Source: an uncultured Bacteroidales bacterium (lineage in GTDB: Bacteria > Bacteroidota > Bacteroidia > Bacteroidales > Paludibacteraceae). Taken from it: a stretch of DNA of 64,000 bases. The DNA lies in contig CAKULK010000002.1 of assembly GCA_934667275.1 (NCBI GenBank), positions 235,576 through 299,575 on the forward strand, read 5' to 3'. A program made the translations under genes and the position numbers. The notes under the pieces are model-generated. The model searched no databases. It saw only the letters and a list, made by a program, of their open reading frames with translations, and was not told where the DNA came from. Below are positions 51,317 to 60,913 of the stretch, in pieces (position 1 is the stretch's first letter; every line of letters begins with the position of its first letter).

Positions 51317-53235
51317 AGATTACTATGAATCGTACATTGCGTATCACGTGCCAAGTGCTGTCGCTGGTGGCTTTGGCGGCGATTTCGCTGTATCTGTTTC
51401 CTAAGTATAACACCTTGTTCAAATATCATTTTGAGGTGGGGCAGCCTTGGGGCTATGGTCTGATGACGGCGGAGTTTGATTTTCCGATATATAAGACCGA
51501 TGAACAACTGGCAGAAGAGCGTGCCAACATTCTGAGTGACTATACTCCTTGCTACACTTTTGTTGCAGATGCCAGACAGCGTGACCTCTACGTAGTGTCG
51601 CTTGAGGAAATGGAGCGTATCAATAAGTTGGGGTGCAACAAGATTTCCATACGGCACAACCGAGTGGCAACGGCTGTTCCCGTAGAGAGTGTATATACTC
51701 CCAAGACTGCGTTTCAATTGTCCGGTAATGAGGTGGATGTAAATTTAGTGTATGATACCATCACTTCCGAGAACCTTCGTCAAAACCTTTTGGCGTCTAT
51801 ATCACTGACGCAAGGAATGGTGCAGGCAGGGGAGAAGATTATCGACACGGGTGAGATTGTATCGTCAGAAGATTACCAGATTCTTGAGTCGTTGCGTCGT
51901 GCATTAGAGGAGAAGAATGTGTCGCACAAGCAGTCTGTCACGTCCACTGTCGGATGCGGCTTGTTGATTGCTATCTTGCTCAGTATCTTTGTGTTGTATT
52001 TATATATTTTCCGACGCAAGTTGCTGGACGATTTGAATAATATGCTATTCTTTACGCTATTGATGGGCATTATTATCGCCACGGCATTCTTGGTGCTTCG
52101 CCATGCACCGGTAGGATGGGTATATTTGATTCCTTTTGCATGGGGACCTATCATCACGCGTGTGTTCTATGATTCGCGTACTGCGGTGTGTCTGCACCTT
52201 ATTACGGTGTTTATTGTTTCCATTGCTGTTCCTGCACCATATATGTTCATTATTTTGCAGGTGGCAGTAGGCATGGTGGCTGTTGCCAGCCTTCGGGATA
52301 TGACTCAGCGTGCCCAGTTGGCACAGACGGCGGCCTGGGGGTTTGTCAGTTATGCAGTGGTTTACACTGCGATTGTGATGGTATTGTCTGGGAATATGCA
52401 CGACATTGATTATCAGTACTATATCTATTTTCTTATCAACTCGGTACTTGTTATTTGCAGTTATGGTGTTATTTATTTGTTTGAACGTACTTTTGGACTT
52501 GTGAGCAATATCACATTGGTGGAACTGACCAATGTTAATTCCAACTTGATGCTTGAGTTTGCCGAGAAAGCACCGGGTACATTTCAGCATTCGTTGCAGG
52601 TGAGCAATCTTGCTACCGAAGCGGCCAAGCGTATAGGTGCCAAGGTACTGCTGGTGCGTACAGGAGCCCTCTATCACGATATAGGTAAGATGGCAAATCC
52701 TGAATATTTCACAGAGAACCAGATACCAGGGTGCAATCCGTTGCTTAGTATGCCTACAGCAGAGGCTGCACAAGTGGTGATTGCACACACTGCGAATGGT
52801 GAGCGCATAGCGCGCCGCAACCATTTGCCGGAAGTCATTGTTCATTTCATACGTTCGCACCATGGCACATCGGTTGTGCGCTATTTTTATAATACGGCTG
52901 TCAATCAAGCCCATGCTTTGAAAGAGGCAGGTAAAGAGACTCCCGAAGTGAATATTGCTGATTACACCTATCCAGGACCCAAACCGTCCACTAAAGAAGC
53001 GGCTATCTTGATGATGGCGGATGCCATCGAAGCGCGCTCGCGCAGCCTGACGGATTTCACGGAAGAAGCAGTATCGAAAATGGTGGATAGTATGATTGAC
53101 CAACAGGTGAGCGATGGGCAATTCGCAGAAACGCCGTTGTCATTTAAGGACTTGGAGGATATTCGTGCTGTCTTCAAAGAGAAATTGTTGGCAATGAACC
53201 ACCACCGTATTGCATATCCTGACATTAAAAAGTGA
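51313..53235 (+). CDS. 7TM-HD family phosphohydrolase (PgpH-like)
   Basis: 640 residues. An N-terminal helix (10-28) is followed by an extracytoplasmic domain (to about 205), then about seven membrane helices (210-395) and a cytosolic HD domain. HD-domain residues His426 (FQHSLQV), His455-Asp456 (LYHDIGK), the VIAHTANGE histidine and the SHHGT pair are present, as in c-di-AMP phosphodiesterases of the PgpH type. Such an enzyme would tune osmotic and wall signalling; c-di-AMP use is inferred. The start overlaps tadA (ATGA). Confidence 0.87.
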   Translation: MKITMNRTLRITCQVLSLVALAAISLYLFPKYNTLFKYHFEVGQPWGYGLMTAEFDFPIYKTDEQLAEERANILSDYTPCYTFVADARQRDLYVVSLEEMERINKLGCNKISIRHNRVATAVPVESVYTPKTAFQLSGNEVDVNLVYDTITSENLRQNLLASISLTQGMVQAGEKIIDTGEIVSSEDYQILESLRRALEEKNVSHKQSVTSTVGCGLLIAILLSIFVLYLYIFRRKLLDDLNNMLFFTLLMGIIIATAFLVLRHAPVGWVYLIPFAWGPIITRVFYDSRTAVCLHLITVFIVSIAVPAPYMFIILQVAVGMVAVASLRDMTQRAQLAQTAAWGFVSYAVVYTAIVMVLSGNMHDIDYQYYIYFLINSVLVICSYGVIYLFERTFGLVSNITLVELTNVNSNLMLEFAEKAPGTFQHSLQVSNLATEAAKRIGAKVLLVRTGALYHDIGKMANPEYFTENQIPGCNPLLSMPTAEAAQVVIAHTANGERIARRNHLPEVIVHFIRSHHGTSVVRYFYNTAVNQAHALKEAGKETPEVNIADYTYPGPKPSTKEAAILMMADAIEARSRSLTDFTEEAVSKMVDSMIDQQVSDGQFAETPLSFKDLEDIRAVFKEKLLAMNHHRIAYPDIKK

Positions 53236-53240
53236 TTGCC

Positions 53241-54203
53241 ATGCCTTTCCCGTTGTATCTCGCTCCCATGGAGGATGTCACTGACCCTGCTTTCCGTCTG
53301 CTTTGCAAACGGTTTGGGGCGGCGCGGGTCTATACGGAGTTCGTGAACGCCGATGCCTTGGTGCGAGATGTGGCATCCACTACACGCAAATTGCAAATAT
53401 CTGACGCAGAACGTCCCGTGGCAATACAAATTTATGGGCGCGAACCGGAAAGTATGGCTGATGCAGCGCGCATCGTGGAGCAGGCAAGACCAGATTTTAT
53501 TGATATAAACTTTGGGTGTCCTGTTAAAAAGGTGGCAGGAAAAGGTGCTGGTGCAGGGTTGTTGCAGGATGTGCCTAAGTTGCTCAGTATCACTCGCGCC
53601 GTGGTTAATGCGGTGCATCTGCCCGTCACTGTAAAGACACGCCTCGGGTGGGATGACGATCACTGTATTATTGTTGACCTTGCCGAGGCATTGCAGGATT
53701 GTGGAATTGCTGAATTGGCTATCCATGGACGTACACGTAGTCAGATGTATCGTGGTGATGCTGATTGGACACTTATCGGAGCAGTGAAGAATAATCCTCG
53801 TATGCATATTCCCATCATTGGCAATGGTGATGTCACCACGCCCGAACGTGCTCGCGAGTGCTTTGACCGCTATGGAGTGGATGCTATTATGGTAGGACGT
53901 GCCACGTTTGGTTGCCCATGGATATTTGAGGATATGCAGCACTATCTCACTACGGGGGAACTTTTTCCTCCTCGTGATATGCAGTGGTGTGTGGATATTC
54001 TCAAAGAGCATGTGATGCGTAGCATCGAGTGGATTGGTGATGAACGGAAAGGAATTGTGCATAGCCGTCGCCATTTTGCGGCATCGCCTGTGTTCAAAGG
54101 ACTATATGATTTCAAGCAGACGCGTATAGCCCTCTTGCGTGCGGAAACAAAAGATGAGGTATTCCGTATTATGGATGATATTGTGGCGCAGTATGGTGCA
54201 TAA
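53241..54203 (+). CDS. dus: tRNA-dihydrouridine synthase
   Basis: A 320-residue FMN enzyme that reduces uridine in tRNA. N-terminal YLAPMEDVTDPAFR, NFGCPVKKVAGKGAGAGLL with the catalytic Cys, KTRLGWDD, IHGRTRSQ and the FMN-phosphate loop GNGDVTTPERA/MVGRATFGCPW are all present. ATG 53241 lies just after the HD gene stop; a GTG at 53232 overlaps it. DusB-like by overall similarity, but the subtype is uncertain. Confidence 0.92.
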   Translation: MPFPLYLAPMEDVTDPAFRLLCKRFGAARVYTEFVNADALVRDVASTTRKLQISDAERPVAIQIYGREPESMADAARIVEQARPDFIDINFGCPVKKVAGKGAGAGLLQDVPKLLSITRAVVNAVHLPVTVKTRLGWDDDHCIIVDLAEALQDCGIAELAIHGRTRSQMYRGDADWTLIGAVKNNPRMHIPIIGNGDVTTPERARECFDRYGVDAIMVGRATFGCPWIFEDMQHYLTTGELFPPRDMQWCVDILKEHVMRSIEWIGDERKGIVHSRRHFAASPVFKGLYDFKQTRIALLRAETKDEVFRIMDDIVAQYGA

Positions 54204-54213
54204 TGCAAAGAAT

Positions 54214-54245
54214 CTTGCTTATCCCATAAAAAAGCAGTACCTTTG
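54214..54245 (+). promoter_or_regulatory. Promoter for phosphohexomutase
   Basis: CTTG 54214-54217 and TACCTTTG 54238-54245 have a 20-bp spacer, ahead of ATG 54283. Confidence 0.75.
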
Positions 54246-54282
54246 CCGTAGAATAGTCAAATCAATTAAACCGAATACAACA

Positions 54283-56061
54283 ATGAAGAATGAAGAATTA
54301 GACAAAGTGATGGCTGTCGCCCAAACGTGGACGCAGGAGCCTTTTGACAAAGAGACACAGGAGCAGGTACGGGCGATGATGAACGCCGAAGACAAGACCG
54401 AACTGATTGATAGTTTCTACCGCACCTTGGAGTTCGGTACGGGCGGACTGCGCGGCATCATGGGACCGGGCACCAACCGTATGAACAAATACATTGTGGC
54501 ACAAGCCACTCAGGGCTATGCCAACTACCTTCTCAAGGTGCAAGCCGAAAACGGCTTCGACCATGTGCAGAACGGGCAGGTGGCAGTGGTAGTAGGGCAC
54601 GATTGCCGCAACCACGGACGTGAGTTCGCCCTCACCGTAGCGGATGTGTTTGCTGCCAACGGTATCAAGGTGTATCTTTTCGAGAGCCTGCGCCCGACAC
54701 CCGAGGTCAGTTTCGCTATCCGCCATCTGCATTGCCAGGGCGGTGTGAATGTCACGGCAAGCCACAACCCCAAGGAATACAACGGCTACAAGGCGTATTG
54801 GGAGGACGGTTCGCAGGTGCTCCAACCGCACGACCAGGGCATCATCAACGAGGTCAACCGTGTCCGTATGGAGGACGTGAAGCGCGGCGGCGACAAGGAT
54901 TTGATACAAATCATCGGCGGCGAAGTGGACTACGACTACATGATGACCGTCAAGACCGTCATGATTGACCAGGAGGCTATCCTCCGTCAGAAGGACCTCA
55001 ACATTGTTTACACCCCGTTGCACGGCGCCGGTCGTCAGATAGTGCCGATGTGCCTGCGCTCATGGGGCTTTGAGAACATTCACGTGGTGCCCGAGCAGAT
55101 GGTAATCGACGGCAACTTCCCCACGGTGGTCAGCCCCAACCCCGAGAACGCAGAGGCGATGACTATGGGTATGAACCTCGGTACCAAACTCAATGCCGAC
55201 CTCGTGGTGGCGAGTGACCCCGACGCTGACCGTATTGCCATCGTCTGCCGCAACGACAAGGGCGAGTGGACCATCATCAACGGCAACCAGACCTGCATGA
55301 TGTACTCTTACTACATCATCACCAACATGAAGAAACTCGGCAAACTTCGTCCCGAGCACTATCTCGTCAAGACCATCGTTACCAGTGAACTCATACGCAA
55401 AATTGCTGACCGTCAGGACGTTACGCTCACCGACGAATACACGGGATTTAAGTGGATTGCCGCCCGCATACGCGAATGGGAAGGCACACGCAAGTACATC
55501 GGCGGCGGTGAGGAGAGTTTCGGCTACCTCGCTTACGACGTTGTGCGCGACAAGTGCTCGCCCTCGGCTATCTGCCTTATCTGTGAGATTGCAGCCTACG
55601 CCAAGGACCATGGCATGACGCTCTACGATTACCTCCTCAATATATATAAGGAGTACGGCTTCCAGCGTGAGACCACGGTCAATGTGGTTCGTCCGGGCAA
55701 GACGGGTGCCGAAGAGATACGGCAGATGATGGCTGACTATCGCCAACACCCCGTTACGGAGATTGCTGGCGAGAAGGTCATCAAGACCAAGGATTTCCAA
55801 ACCCTCACGCAACGCGAACTGATAGACGGCAAGTGGGTGGAGACCCCCATCACGATGTTGCTCGGTGCCACCAGCAATGTGCTGCAATACTTCACCGACG
55901 GCGGCTTGAAAGTCAGTGTCCGCCCCAGTGGCACGGAGCCCAAAATCAAGTATTACTTCGAAATTCCCGCATCTATGCCCACCCCGCAGGACTACGACCG
56001 TGCTACTGCCGCCGCCGAAGCCCGCGTCCCCGCCATCAAGAAAAGCATGGGCTTGGAATGA
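54283..56061 (+). CDS. Phospho-sugar mutase (phosphoglucomutase/phosphomannomutase type)
   Basis: 592 residues from ATG 54283, placed just after a promoter; the frame is open further upstream but overlaps dus. The active-site serine loop is TASHNPKEYNGYK, the metal loop DPDADR, the sugar-binding loop GGEESFGYL and the phosphate-binding loop SVRPSGTEPKIKYY. It interconverts hexose 1- and 6-phosphates; length and EFGTGGLRG at the N-terminus fit the longer PGM2-like branch. A hairpin terminator follows. Confidence 0.92.
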   Translation: MKNEELDKVMAVAQTWTQEPFDKETQEQVRAMMNAEDKTELIDSFYRTLEFGTGGLRGIMGPGTNRMNKYIVAQATQGYANYLLKVQAENGFDHVQNGQVAVVVGHDCRNHGREFALTVADVFAANGIKVYLFESLRPTPEVSFAIRHLHCQGGVNVTASHNPKEYNGYKAYWEDGSQVLQPHDQGIINEVNRVRMEDVKRGGDKDLIQIIGGEVDYDYMMTVKTVMIDQEAILRQKDLNIVYTPLHGAGRQIVPMCLRSWGFENIHVVPEQMVIDGNFPTVVSPNPENAEAMTMGMNLGTKLNADLVVASDPDADRIAIVCRNDKGEWTIINGNQTCMMYSYYIITNMKKLGKLRPEHYLVKTIVTSELIRKIADRQDVTLTDEYTGFKWIAARIREWEGTRKYIGGGEESFGYLAYDVVRDKCSPSAICLICEIAAYAKDHGMTLYDYLLNIYKEYGFQRETTVNVVRPGKTGAEEIRQMMADYRQHPVTEIAGEKVIKTKDFQTLTQRELIDGKWVETPITMLLGATSNVLQYFTDGGLKVSVRPSGTEPKIKYYFEIPASMPTPQDYDRATAAAEARVPAIKKSMGLE

Positions 56062-56089
56062 GTTTTTAAGAATAGTCTTTGATATTAAA

Positions 56090-56124
56090 AGAGTGCCTGA
56101 CAATGCAAAATTGTTAGGCATTCT
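56090..56124 (+). terminator. Terminator after phosphohexomutase
   Basis: AGAGTGCCTGACAAT (56090-56104) pairs with ATTGTTAGGCATTCT (56110-56124) over 15 bp with two G-U pairs and a GCAAA loop; T-rich sequence follows. Confidence 0.8.
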
Positions 56125-56175
56125 TTATTGAATCAAGGAATTATGGAAAGCAACTTAAGAAAATATGCATACATA

Positions 56176-56207
56176 TTTGCGTGTTTAATAAAAAAAGTGT
56201 AATTTTG
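56176..56207 (+). promoter_or_regulatory. Promoter for the lipoprotein gene at 56283
   Basis: TTTG 56176-56179 and TAATTTTG 56200-56207 have a 20-bp spacer. Confidence 0.75.
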
Positions 56208-56282
56208 TACCTTGAAAAGTGTCTTAAAAGGGTACTACGCTGATTGAATTTTGTACGAATAATTGACTAAAACAATACACAG

Positions 56283-57401
56283 ATGAAACATTTTTCTATG
56301 TTCGCTGCGGTGGTTGCTTTATTGACCATCGTGGCTACTGGCTGTAATTCAACGGTAGAGGACAAATCCTATCCGAAGACGCTGGAGGGCTATTGGGCCA
56401 GCGACGCTAATACACGAGGCGTATGGTATGCCTTGGATGTGTGGAATAGTCCGCAAACAGCAGTTTCTGCTCGACGTGGATTGACGCCCGCTTATGCTGA
56501 GAACTTGTCAGCTTACTTGGTCCGCCATACCAATGAAATGGCAGATTCTACATTAATGTCGCTTAGTTACGAACCTGCTACAGGCAAGGGAAGTCTGAAC
56601 TCCGAAGGCCTGGTATTGTATTTGAATGCGCAGAATGACACCACTTTCACTATGGCGATGGTGGAAGGTACTATCACTTTTCATCGTGCAGAAAAACCAC
56701 TGACACCGGATCCGGAAGACCCAAATCCGAACCCGAACCCAAATCCAAATCCTGAGCCGGAACCGCAGAAGAGTGACATGGAGGGCTTTTGGGCACCTGC
56801 CGATGCGGACGATGTGGAAACTTCGTCGTTGCTTATTTATGATGTAAACGCCGATGGAAAGGCGCATGCCACGATTTTCTTCAACAACGAAGATATTGAT
56901 ATGGGAATGTCAATGGAGTTGGCAGAGATTGATGTGGAGAAAAAAAGCGGTTTCTTTACAATGGAAACGATTGAGCATGCCGACACTATTCCCTTCACCA
57001 CCGATTTCAAAACCATTCGCGTGGTCATGGCTTCCGAGGAAGATGCAGACACCATCGTTCTTGTTAAGCAGCCTTTGGTTAATAGCCCATTGAAGAGCAT
57101 AGAGGGCACATGGAAGATGTTGATGATGGGCATCAATGTCACATTGGTGGCTGATGCTCAGGGTGTTAGCACGATGTCGTATTCCGCTACATATCAAGGT
57201 GAGAAATTGGAAGGCTCAGTGGAAGGGCAAATCTACTACTCGCAGAAAGCGGGGCGTGGTGCTTTTGAAATCACCGAAGACAACGAGCAACTGCAGCAGA
57301 TGGGTATGTATGCTGGTGTAAGTGTGCCGTTTGTTGCGGTGTCGGAAACGCAAGTGAAAATCCCGTATGGGAAGATGAACTTTGTGTTCAACAAACAATA
57401 A
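56283..57401 (+). CDS. Lipoprotein with Pro/Asn linker, unknown function
   Basis: 372 residues. The signal MKHFSMFAAVVALLTIVATG is followed by the lipidated Cys21. Two related-looking beta-rich halves are separated by a linker of PNPNPNPNPNPEPEPQ (residues about 148-163). Each half has a GYWA/GFWA motif (EGYWASDAN, EGFWAPADAD), and a third TWKM occurs later, which may mark repeated lipocalin-like domains. No family is recognised. The 3' end overlaps the convergent lpxB by 14 bp without a hairpin terminator. Confidence 0.72.
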   Translation: MKHFSMFAAVVALLTIVATGCNSTVEDKSYPKTLEGYWASDANTRGVWYALDVWNSPQTAVSARRGLTPAYAENLSAYLVRHTNEMADSTLMSLSYEPATGKGSLNSEGLVLYLNAQNDTTFTMAMVEGTITFHRAEKPLTPDPEDPNPNPNPNPNPEPEPQKSDMEGFWAPADADDVETSSLLIYDVNADGKAHATIFFNNEDIDMGMSMELAEIDVEKKSGFFTMETIEHADTIPFTTDFKTIRVVMASEEDADTIVLVKQPLVNSPLKSIEGTWKMLMMGINVTLVADAQGVSTMSYSATYQGEKLEGSVEGQIYYSQKAGRGAFEITEDNEQLQQMGMYAGVSVPFVAVSETQVKIPYGKMNFVFNKQ

Positions 57402-58506
57402 TTTTAGCGGCGGTTTTGGCGGCAGGACGTGCACCGAGAGTGTCGCGCACCTCGTCATAACCGCACAGCATCTGCTTTCGATAAGCCTTGTCTTTCAGCA
57501 ATCGCGTGAGTTCGTGTTCGATATTGGTGGCGGTAAATTTTTTCGCCACCAATTCTTTTATCACTTCTTTGTCTGCGATGATATTGACAAGAGTGAAATG
57601 CTTGATTTTGAATAGGATAGGTCGTATCAACCACTCCAACCATTTGCTGCACGCAATATAGTAAACTGCTGTTTGTGGACAGCCTAATAGGGCTGTTTCC
57701 AAAGTAGCAGTACCCGAATTAACTACGGCTGCCTGTGCTTGAGTCACACAGCCATAGGTATCTCGTGTCAGGCGTTCATTCTGTAAGTAACGCGTATAAA
57801 AAGCATCATCAATTCCTGGTGCTGCAGTCACAACTATTTGATAATCAGCCTTTGCCACTTTCCTTGCGGCCTCTAACATCGTAGGCAGGCAATGTTTGAT
57901 TTCGCTCGGACGAGAACCGGGAAGTATAGCAATGACAGGGCGGCTGTCGCCATTGGCAAATGTGTCATTTTTGCTTGTTTTTTGCAGAGCCCTCCATTCT
58001 CGTATGCAGTCCGTGGTTGGGTTGCCAACATATTGGCATTCGTATCCAAACCGCTGATAATAAGTAGGTTCGAATGGAAATATACCCAGCACCTTGTCCG
58101 AATAGCGTGCAATCTTGTGCACACGCCATGCTTTCCATGCCCATACTTTTGGTGGAATATAGTACACCACTTTGGTGTCAGGCAGATGTTTTTTGCAAAA
58201 TTGTGCGATGCGCAAGTTGAAACTCGGATAATCAATCAGTATCAATACATCAGGACGTTCCGTCAACAAGGCATGATGAGCAATTCGGAAATTATGCTGC
58301 ACTTTATGCAGATTGCGCAGTACCGCTACCACACCCATATAGGCCATATCGCGATAGTCCACACGAATATCACAACCTGCACTGCGCATCTTGTCACCGC
58401 CCAAGCCCACAAAAAGTGCTTCGTGGTCCTCTTGGCGCACAGCCTCCATCAGATGAGCGGCGTGCAGGTCGCCTGATGCCTCACCTGCAATCACGAAGTA
58501 CTTCAT
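57388..58506 (-). CDS. lpxB: Lipid-A-disaccharide synthase
   Basis: A 372-residue glycosyltransferase joining the two glucosamine units of lipid A at the inner membrane. MKYFVIAGEASGDLHAAHLM, GMMG-equivalent MAYMGVVAVLR, DYPSFNLR, YYIPPKVWAWK, LPGSRPSEI and GTATLETALLGCP are diagnostic. ATG 58506 lies in the stop of the small membrane-protein gene (ATGA). It is the last gene of a seven-gene operon starting at rfbA. Confidence 0.94.
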   Translation of the reverse strand: MKYFVIAGEASGDLHAAHLMEAVRQEDHEALFVGLGGDKMRSAGCDIRVDYRDMAYMGVVAVLRNLHKVQHNFRIAHHALLTERPDVLILIDYPSFNLRIAQFCKKHLPDTKVVYYIPPKVWAWKAWRVHKIARYSDKVLGIFPFEPTYYQRFGYECQYVGNPTTDCIREWRALQKTSKNDTFANGDSRPVIAILPGSRPSEIKHCLPTMLEAARKVAKADYQIVVTAAPGIDDAFYTRYLQNERLTRDTYGCVTQAQAAVVNSGTATLETALLGCPQTAVYYIACSKWLEWLIRPILFKIKHFTLVNIIADKEVIKELVAKKFTATNIEHELTRLLKDKAYRKQMLCGYDEVRDTLGARPAAKTAAKIIVC

Positions 58507-58736
58507 AGGACAACTGCCACGCTGGCAATGATATAGGGCAATGCCCCCAATAGCACCCCCTTGCTCAAACGCCATGTATCAGTGGTGTAGAATACAAAAA
58601 TCAGTGCTAAATCTGGGAATACGCATACTTGCAGCAACTTGTTCCACACGCTGCCCATCATCTTCAGGTCAAAGAGCGAGAACGTGTACCACAGGTTAAA
58701 ATGCTCGATATATGCCGCGCCGAACAGGGCTGGCAA
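58503..58736 (-). CDS. Small membrane protein between surE and lpxB, start uncertain
   Basis: At least 77 residues from TTG 58736, with two or three hydrophobic segments (LALIFVFYTT, LLGALPYIIASVAVVL). The open frame continues upstream to a stop at 58797-58799 and would add RFDKYWIGILIGLALPALFG, completing a first membrane helix, but offers no ATG, GTG or TTG. The true start may therefore be a rare codon or use coupling with the overlapping surE end. I recall small membrane proteins at this locus in other Bacteroidales. Function is unknown. Confidence 0.6.
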   Translation of the reverse strand: MPALFGAAYIEHFNLWYTFSLFDLKMMGSVWNKLLQVCVFPDLALIFVFYTTDTWRLSKGVLLGALPYIIASVAVVL

Positions 58737-58770
58737 CGCCAGCCCTATCAGTATGCCAATCCAGTATTTG

Positions 58771-59529
58771 TCAAATCTGTCCGTATGCTGTTCTGTCTAT
58801 TGTACAAGGCTGAATACTCACATATCCGTGCTGCAATGCCCACTCATCGGTGTCCTCGGCATCGGGCTCATGGTTGATGTATTCACCAATTAACATGTAG
58901 TATTTCTCGCCATTCTCATCCACATGCTCCTCCATCTCTTTTTCCCAATGCCCCATGCATTGCCGTGTCCAGCGAATGCCTTCAATTGGACCTTTGGGAG
59001 CATTGATGTTGTAGCATACACCGTATGGAGTTACCTCCTCTAACAGGTGCTTGGCCAGTTCTGCTATATATGGCTCAAGATACTGAAAGTCAGCATCTTG
59101 ACTATGGTCGCACAGCGAATAGCCGATAGCGGGGATGCCATGTTCTGCTGCTACAAAGCAAGCCCCCATCGTACCCGAATAAATCACGTTGATGGTGGAG
59201 TTCGGACCATGGTTGATGCCGCTTGCCACCAAGTCAATGCGTTTCTCACCGCCGTCAAACAGTAGGTTCATAGCCAATTTCACGCAATCACTTGGTGTTC
59301 CGTTGGTGGTGTACACATCCACCCGTTTCTGCCACTCTTCTTCACCCCAATGAGGAGTCTCCCAATGCCGTAGATACATAGGTTTTTGCACACTTATCGC
59401 GTTGCTCATGCCGCTCTGCGGACTATCGGGGGCGACCACTGTCACGTGACCCAACGTAGCCATTTGGCGCACCAAAGTCATAATACCTTTGCTGCCCCAA
59501 CCGTCATCGTTGGTTACCAATATCTCCAT
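58771..59529 (-). CDS. surE: 5'/3'-nucleotidase SurE
   Basis: A 252-residue metal-dependent nucleotidase acting on nucleoside monophosphates. The N-terminal VTNDDGWGSKGI holds the metal-binding Asp pair. AVAPDSPQSGMSNAISV-type segment and LVASGINHGPNSTINVIYSGT are conserved. The end is YGQI. It abuts glmM with no spacer and overlaps the small membrane-protein frame, consistent with tight operon packing. Confidence 0.94.
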   Translation of the reverse strand: MEILVTNDDGWGSKGIMTLVRQMATLGHVTVVAPDSPQSGMSNAISVQKPMYLRHWETPHWGEEEWQKRVDVYTTNGTPSDCVKLAMNLLFDGGEKRIDLVASGINHGPNSTINVIYSGTMGACFVAAEHGIPAIGYSLCDHSQDADFQYLEPYIAELAKHLLEEVTPYGVCYNINAPKGPIEGIRWTRQCMGHWEKEMEEHVDENGEKYYMLIGEYINHEPDAEDTDEWALQHGYVSIQPCTIDRTAYGQI

Positions 59530-60909
59530 TTAGATAGTCTCTTTTACTACATCTATCACCTTCTGTGCCAACGCGTTAGCCTCGTCCATTGTGGCTGCTT
59601 CCGAGTACACGCGAATGATAGGCTCGGTGTTGCTCTTGCGCAGATGTACCCAACCGTCTGCGAAATCAATCTTCACGCCGTCGCGGTCGTTGATACGCTC
59701 GTTTTGGTAACGTTCCTTCACGGTTGCCAACACCTTGTCCACATCAATCTCTGGGGTCAAGTCAATGCGATTTTTTGAAATGCAGTAGTTTGGGAACGTG
59801 GCGCGCAACTCGCTCACCTTGCAGCCTTTTTGTGCTAAACTGCTTAGGAACAGCGCAATACCTACCAAAGCATCGCGTCCGTAGTGGCTGGCGGGGTAGA
59901 TGACACCACCATTGCCCTCGCCGCCGATGACAGCGTTGGTGCGCTTCATCTCGGTGGTCACATTCACCTCACCCACGGCACTTGCGCTGTATTCGCCGCC
60001 ATGTTTATGGGTCACATCGCTTAGGGCACGGGTGGACGACATGTTGCTTACTGTGTTGCCGGGTGTGTGGCTCAGCACATAGTCTGCCACGCTCACCAAT
60101 GTGTATTCCTCGCCGAACATCTCACCGTCTTCGCAGATGATTGCCAAACGGTCCACATCTGGGTCAACCACAAAACCTACATCAGCCTTGCCCTCGCGCA
60201 TCAAATCGCTTATCTGGCTGAGGTTCTGTGGGATAGGTTCCGGGTTATGAGCAAAATGCCCTGTCGGTTCGCAGTTCAGTTTGATGATATTCTTCACGCC
60301 CAACGCCTCCAGAATGGCAGGGATAGCCAAGCCGCCTACCGAGTTCACACAGTCGATAGCCACCGTGTAGTTGCGCGCCTCGATGGCTGCTTTGTCCACC
60401 AACTTCAGCTCCATCACGTCTTGAACGTGGTAGGGGAGGTAGTCTTTGTGAGTGATATGTCCCAATGCATCCACTTCGGCAAACGTAAAGTCCTCTTTCT
60501 CAGCGATAGCAAGCACCTCTTTGCCTTCTTTGTCAGTCAAAAATTCGCCGTGCTCATTCAGCAGTTTCAGCGCATTCCATTGTTTGGGGTTGTGGCTGGC
60601 GGTCAATATGATACCGCCTGCAGCGTGCTCGCCAATCACCGCCAATTCGGTGGTCGGGGTCGTTGCCAGGTCAATATTCACCACGTCGTAGCCCATGCCA
60701 ATCAGCGTTCCGCTGACCAGCAGGTTCACCATTTCGCCCGACAAACGGGCATCGCGACCTACTACAATCGTATGATTATCAGGCAACATCGCGCGGCGTT
60801 GTGTCGCGTATGCTGCTGTAAAACGAACAATGTCCACGGGATCCAACCCGTCTCCCACGCGACCACCTATTGTGCCGCGAATACCGGAAATACTTTTTAC
60901 AAGTGCCAT
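59530..60909 (-). CDS. glmM: Phosphoglucosamine mutase
   Basis: 459 residues. It converts glucosamine-6-phosphate to the 1-phosphate for UDP-GlcNAc synthesis. It has SGIRGTIGGRVGDGLDP at the N-terminus, the active-site serine loop TASHNPKQWNALK, metal loop DPDVDRL, GEGNGGVIYP and the phosphate loop RKSNTEPIIRVY. Among mutases the short length and GIRGT start favour GlmM, and the neighbours lpxB and surE fit envelope synthesis. A mannomutase role cannot be excluded. Confidence 0.88.
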   Translation of the reverse strand: MALVKSISGIRGTIGGRVGDGLDPVDIVRFTAAYATQRRAMLPDNHTIVVGRDARLSGEMVNLLVSGTLIGMGYDVVNIDLATTPTTELAVIGEHAAGGIILTASHNPKQWNALKLLNEHGEFLTDKEGKEVLAIAEKEDFTFAEVDALGHITHKDYLPYHVQDVMELKLVDKAAIEARNYTVAIDCVNSVGGLAIPAILEALGVKNIIKLNCEPTGHFAHNPEPIPQNLSQISDLMREGKADVGFVVDPDVDRLAIICEDGEMFGEEYTLVSVADYVLSHTPGNTVSNMSSTRALSDVTHKHGGEYSASAVGEVNVTTEMKRTNAVIGGEGNGGVIYPASHYGRDALVGIALFLSSLAQKGCKVSELRATFPNYCISKNRIDLTPEIDVDKVLATVKERYQNERINDRDGVKIDFADGWVHLRKSNTEPIIRVYSEAATMDEANALAQKVIDVVKETI

Positions 60910-60913
60910 ATGT

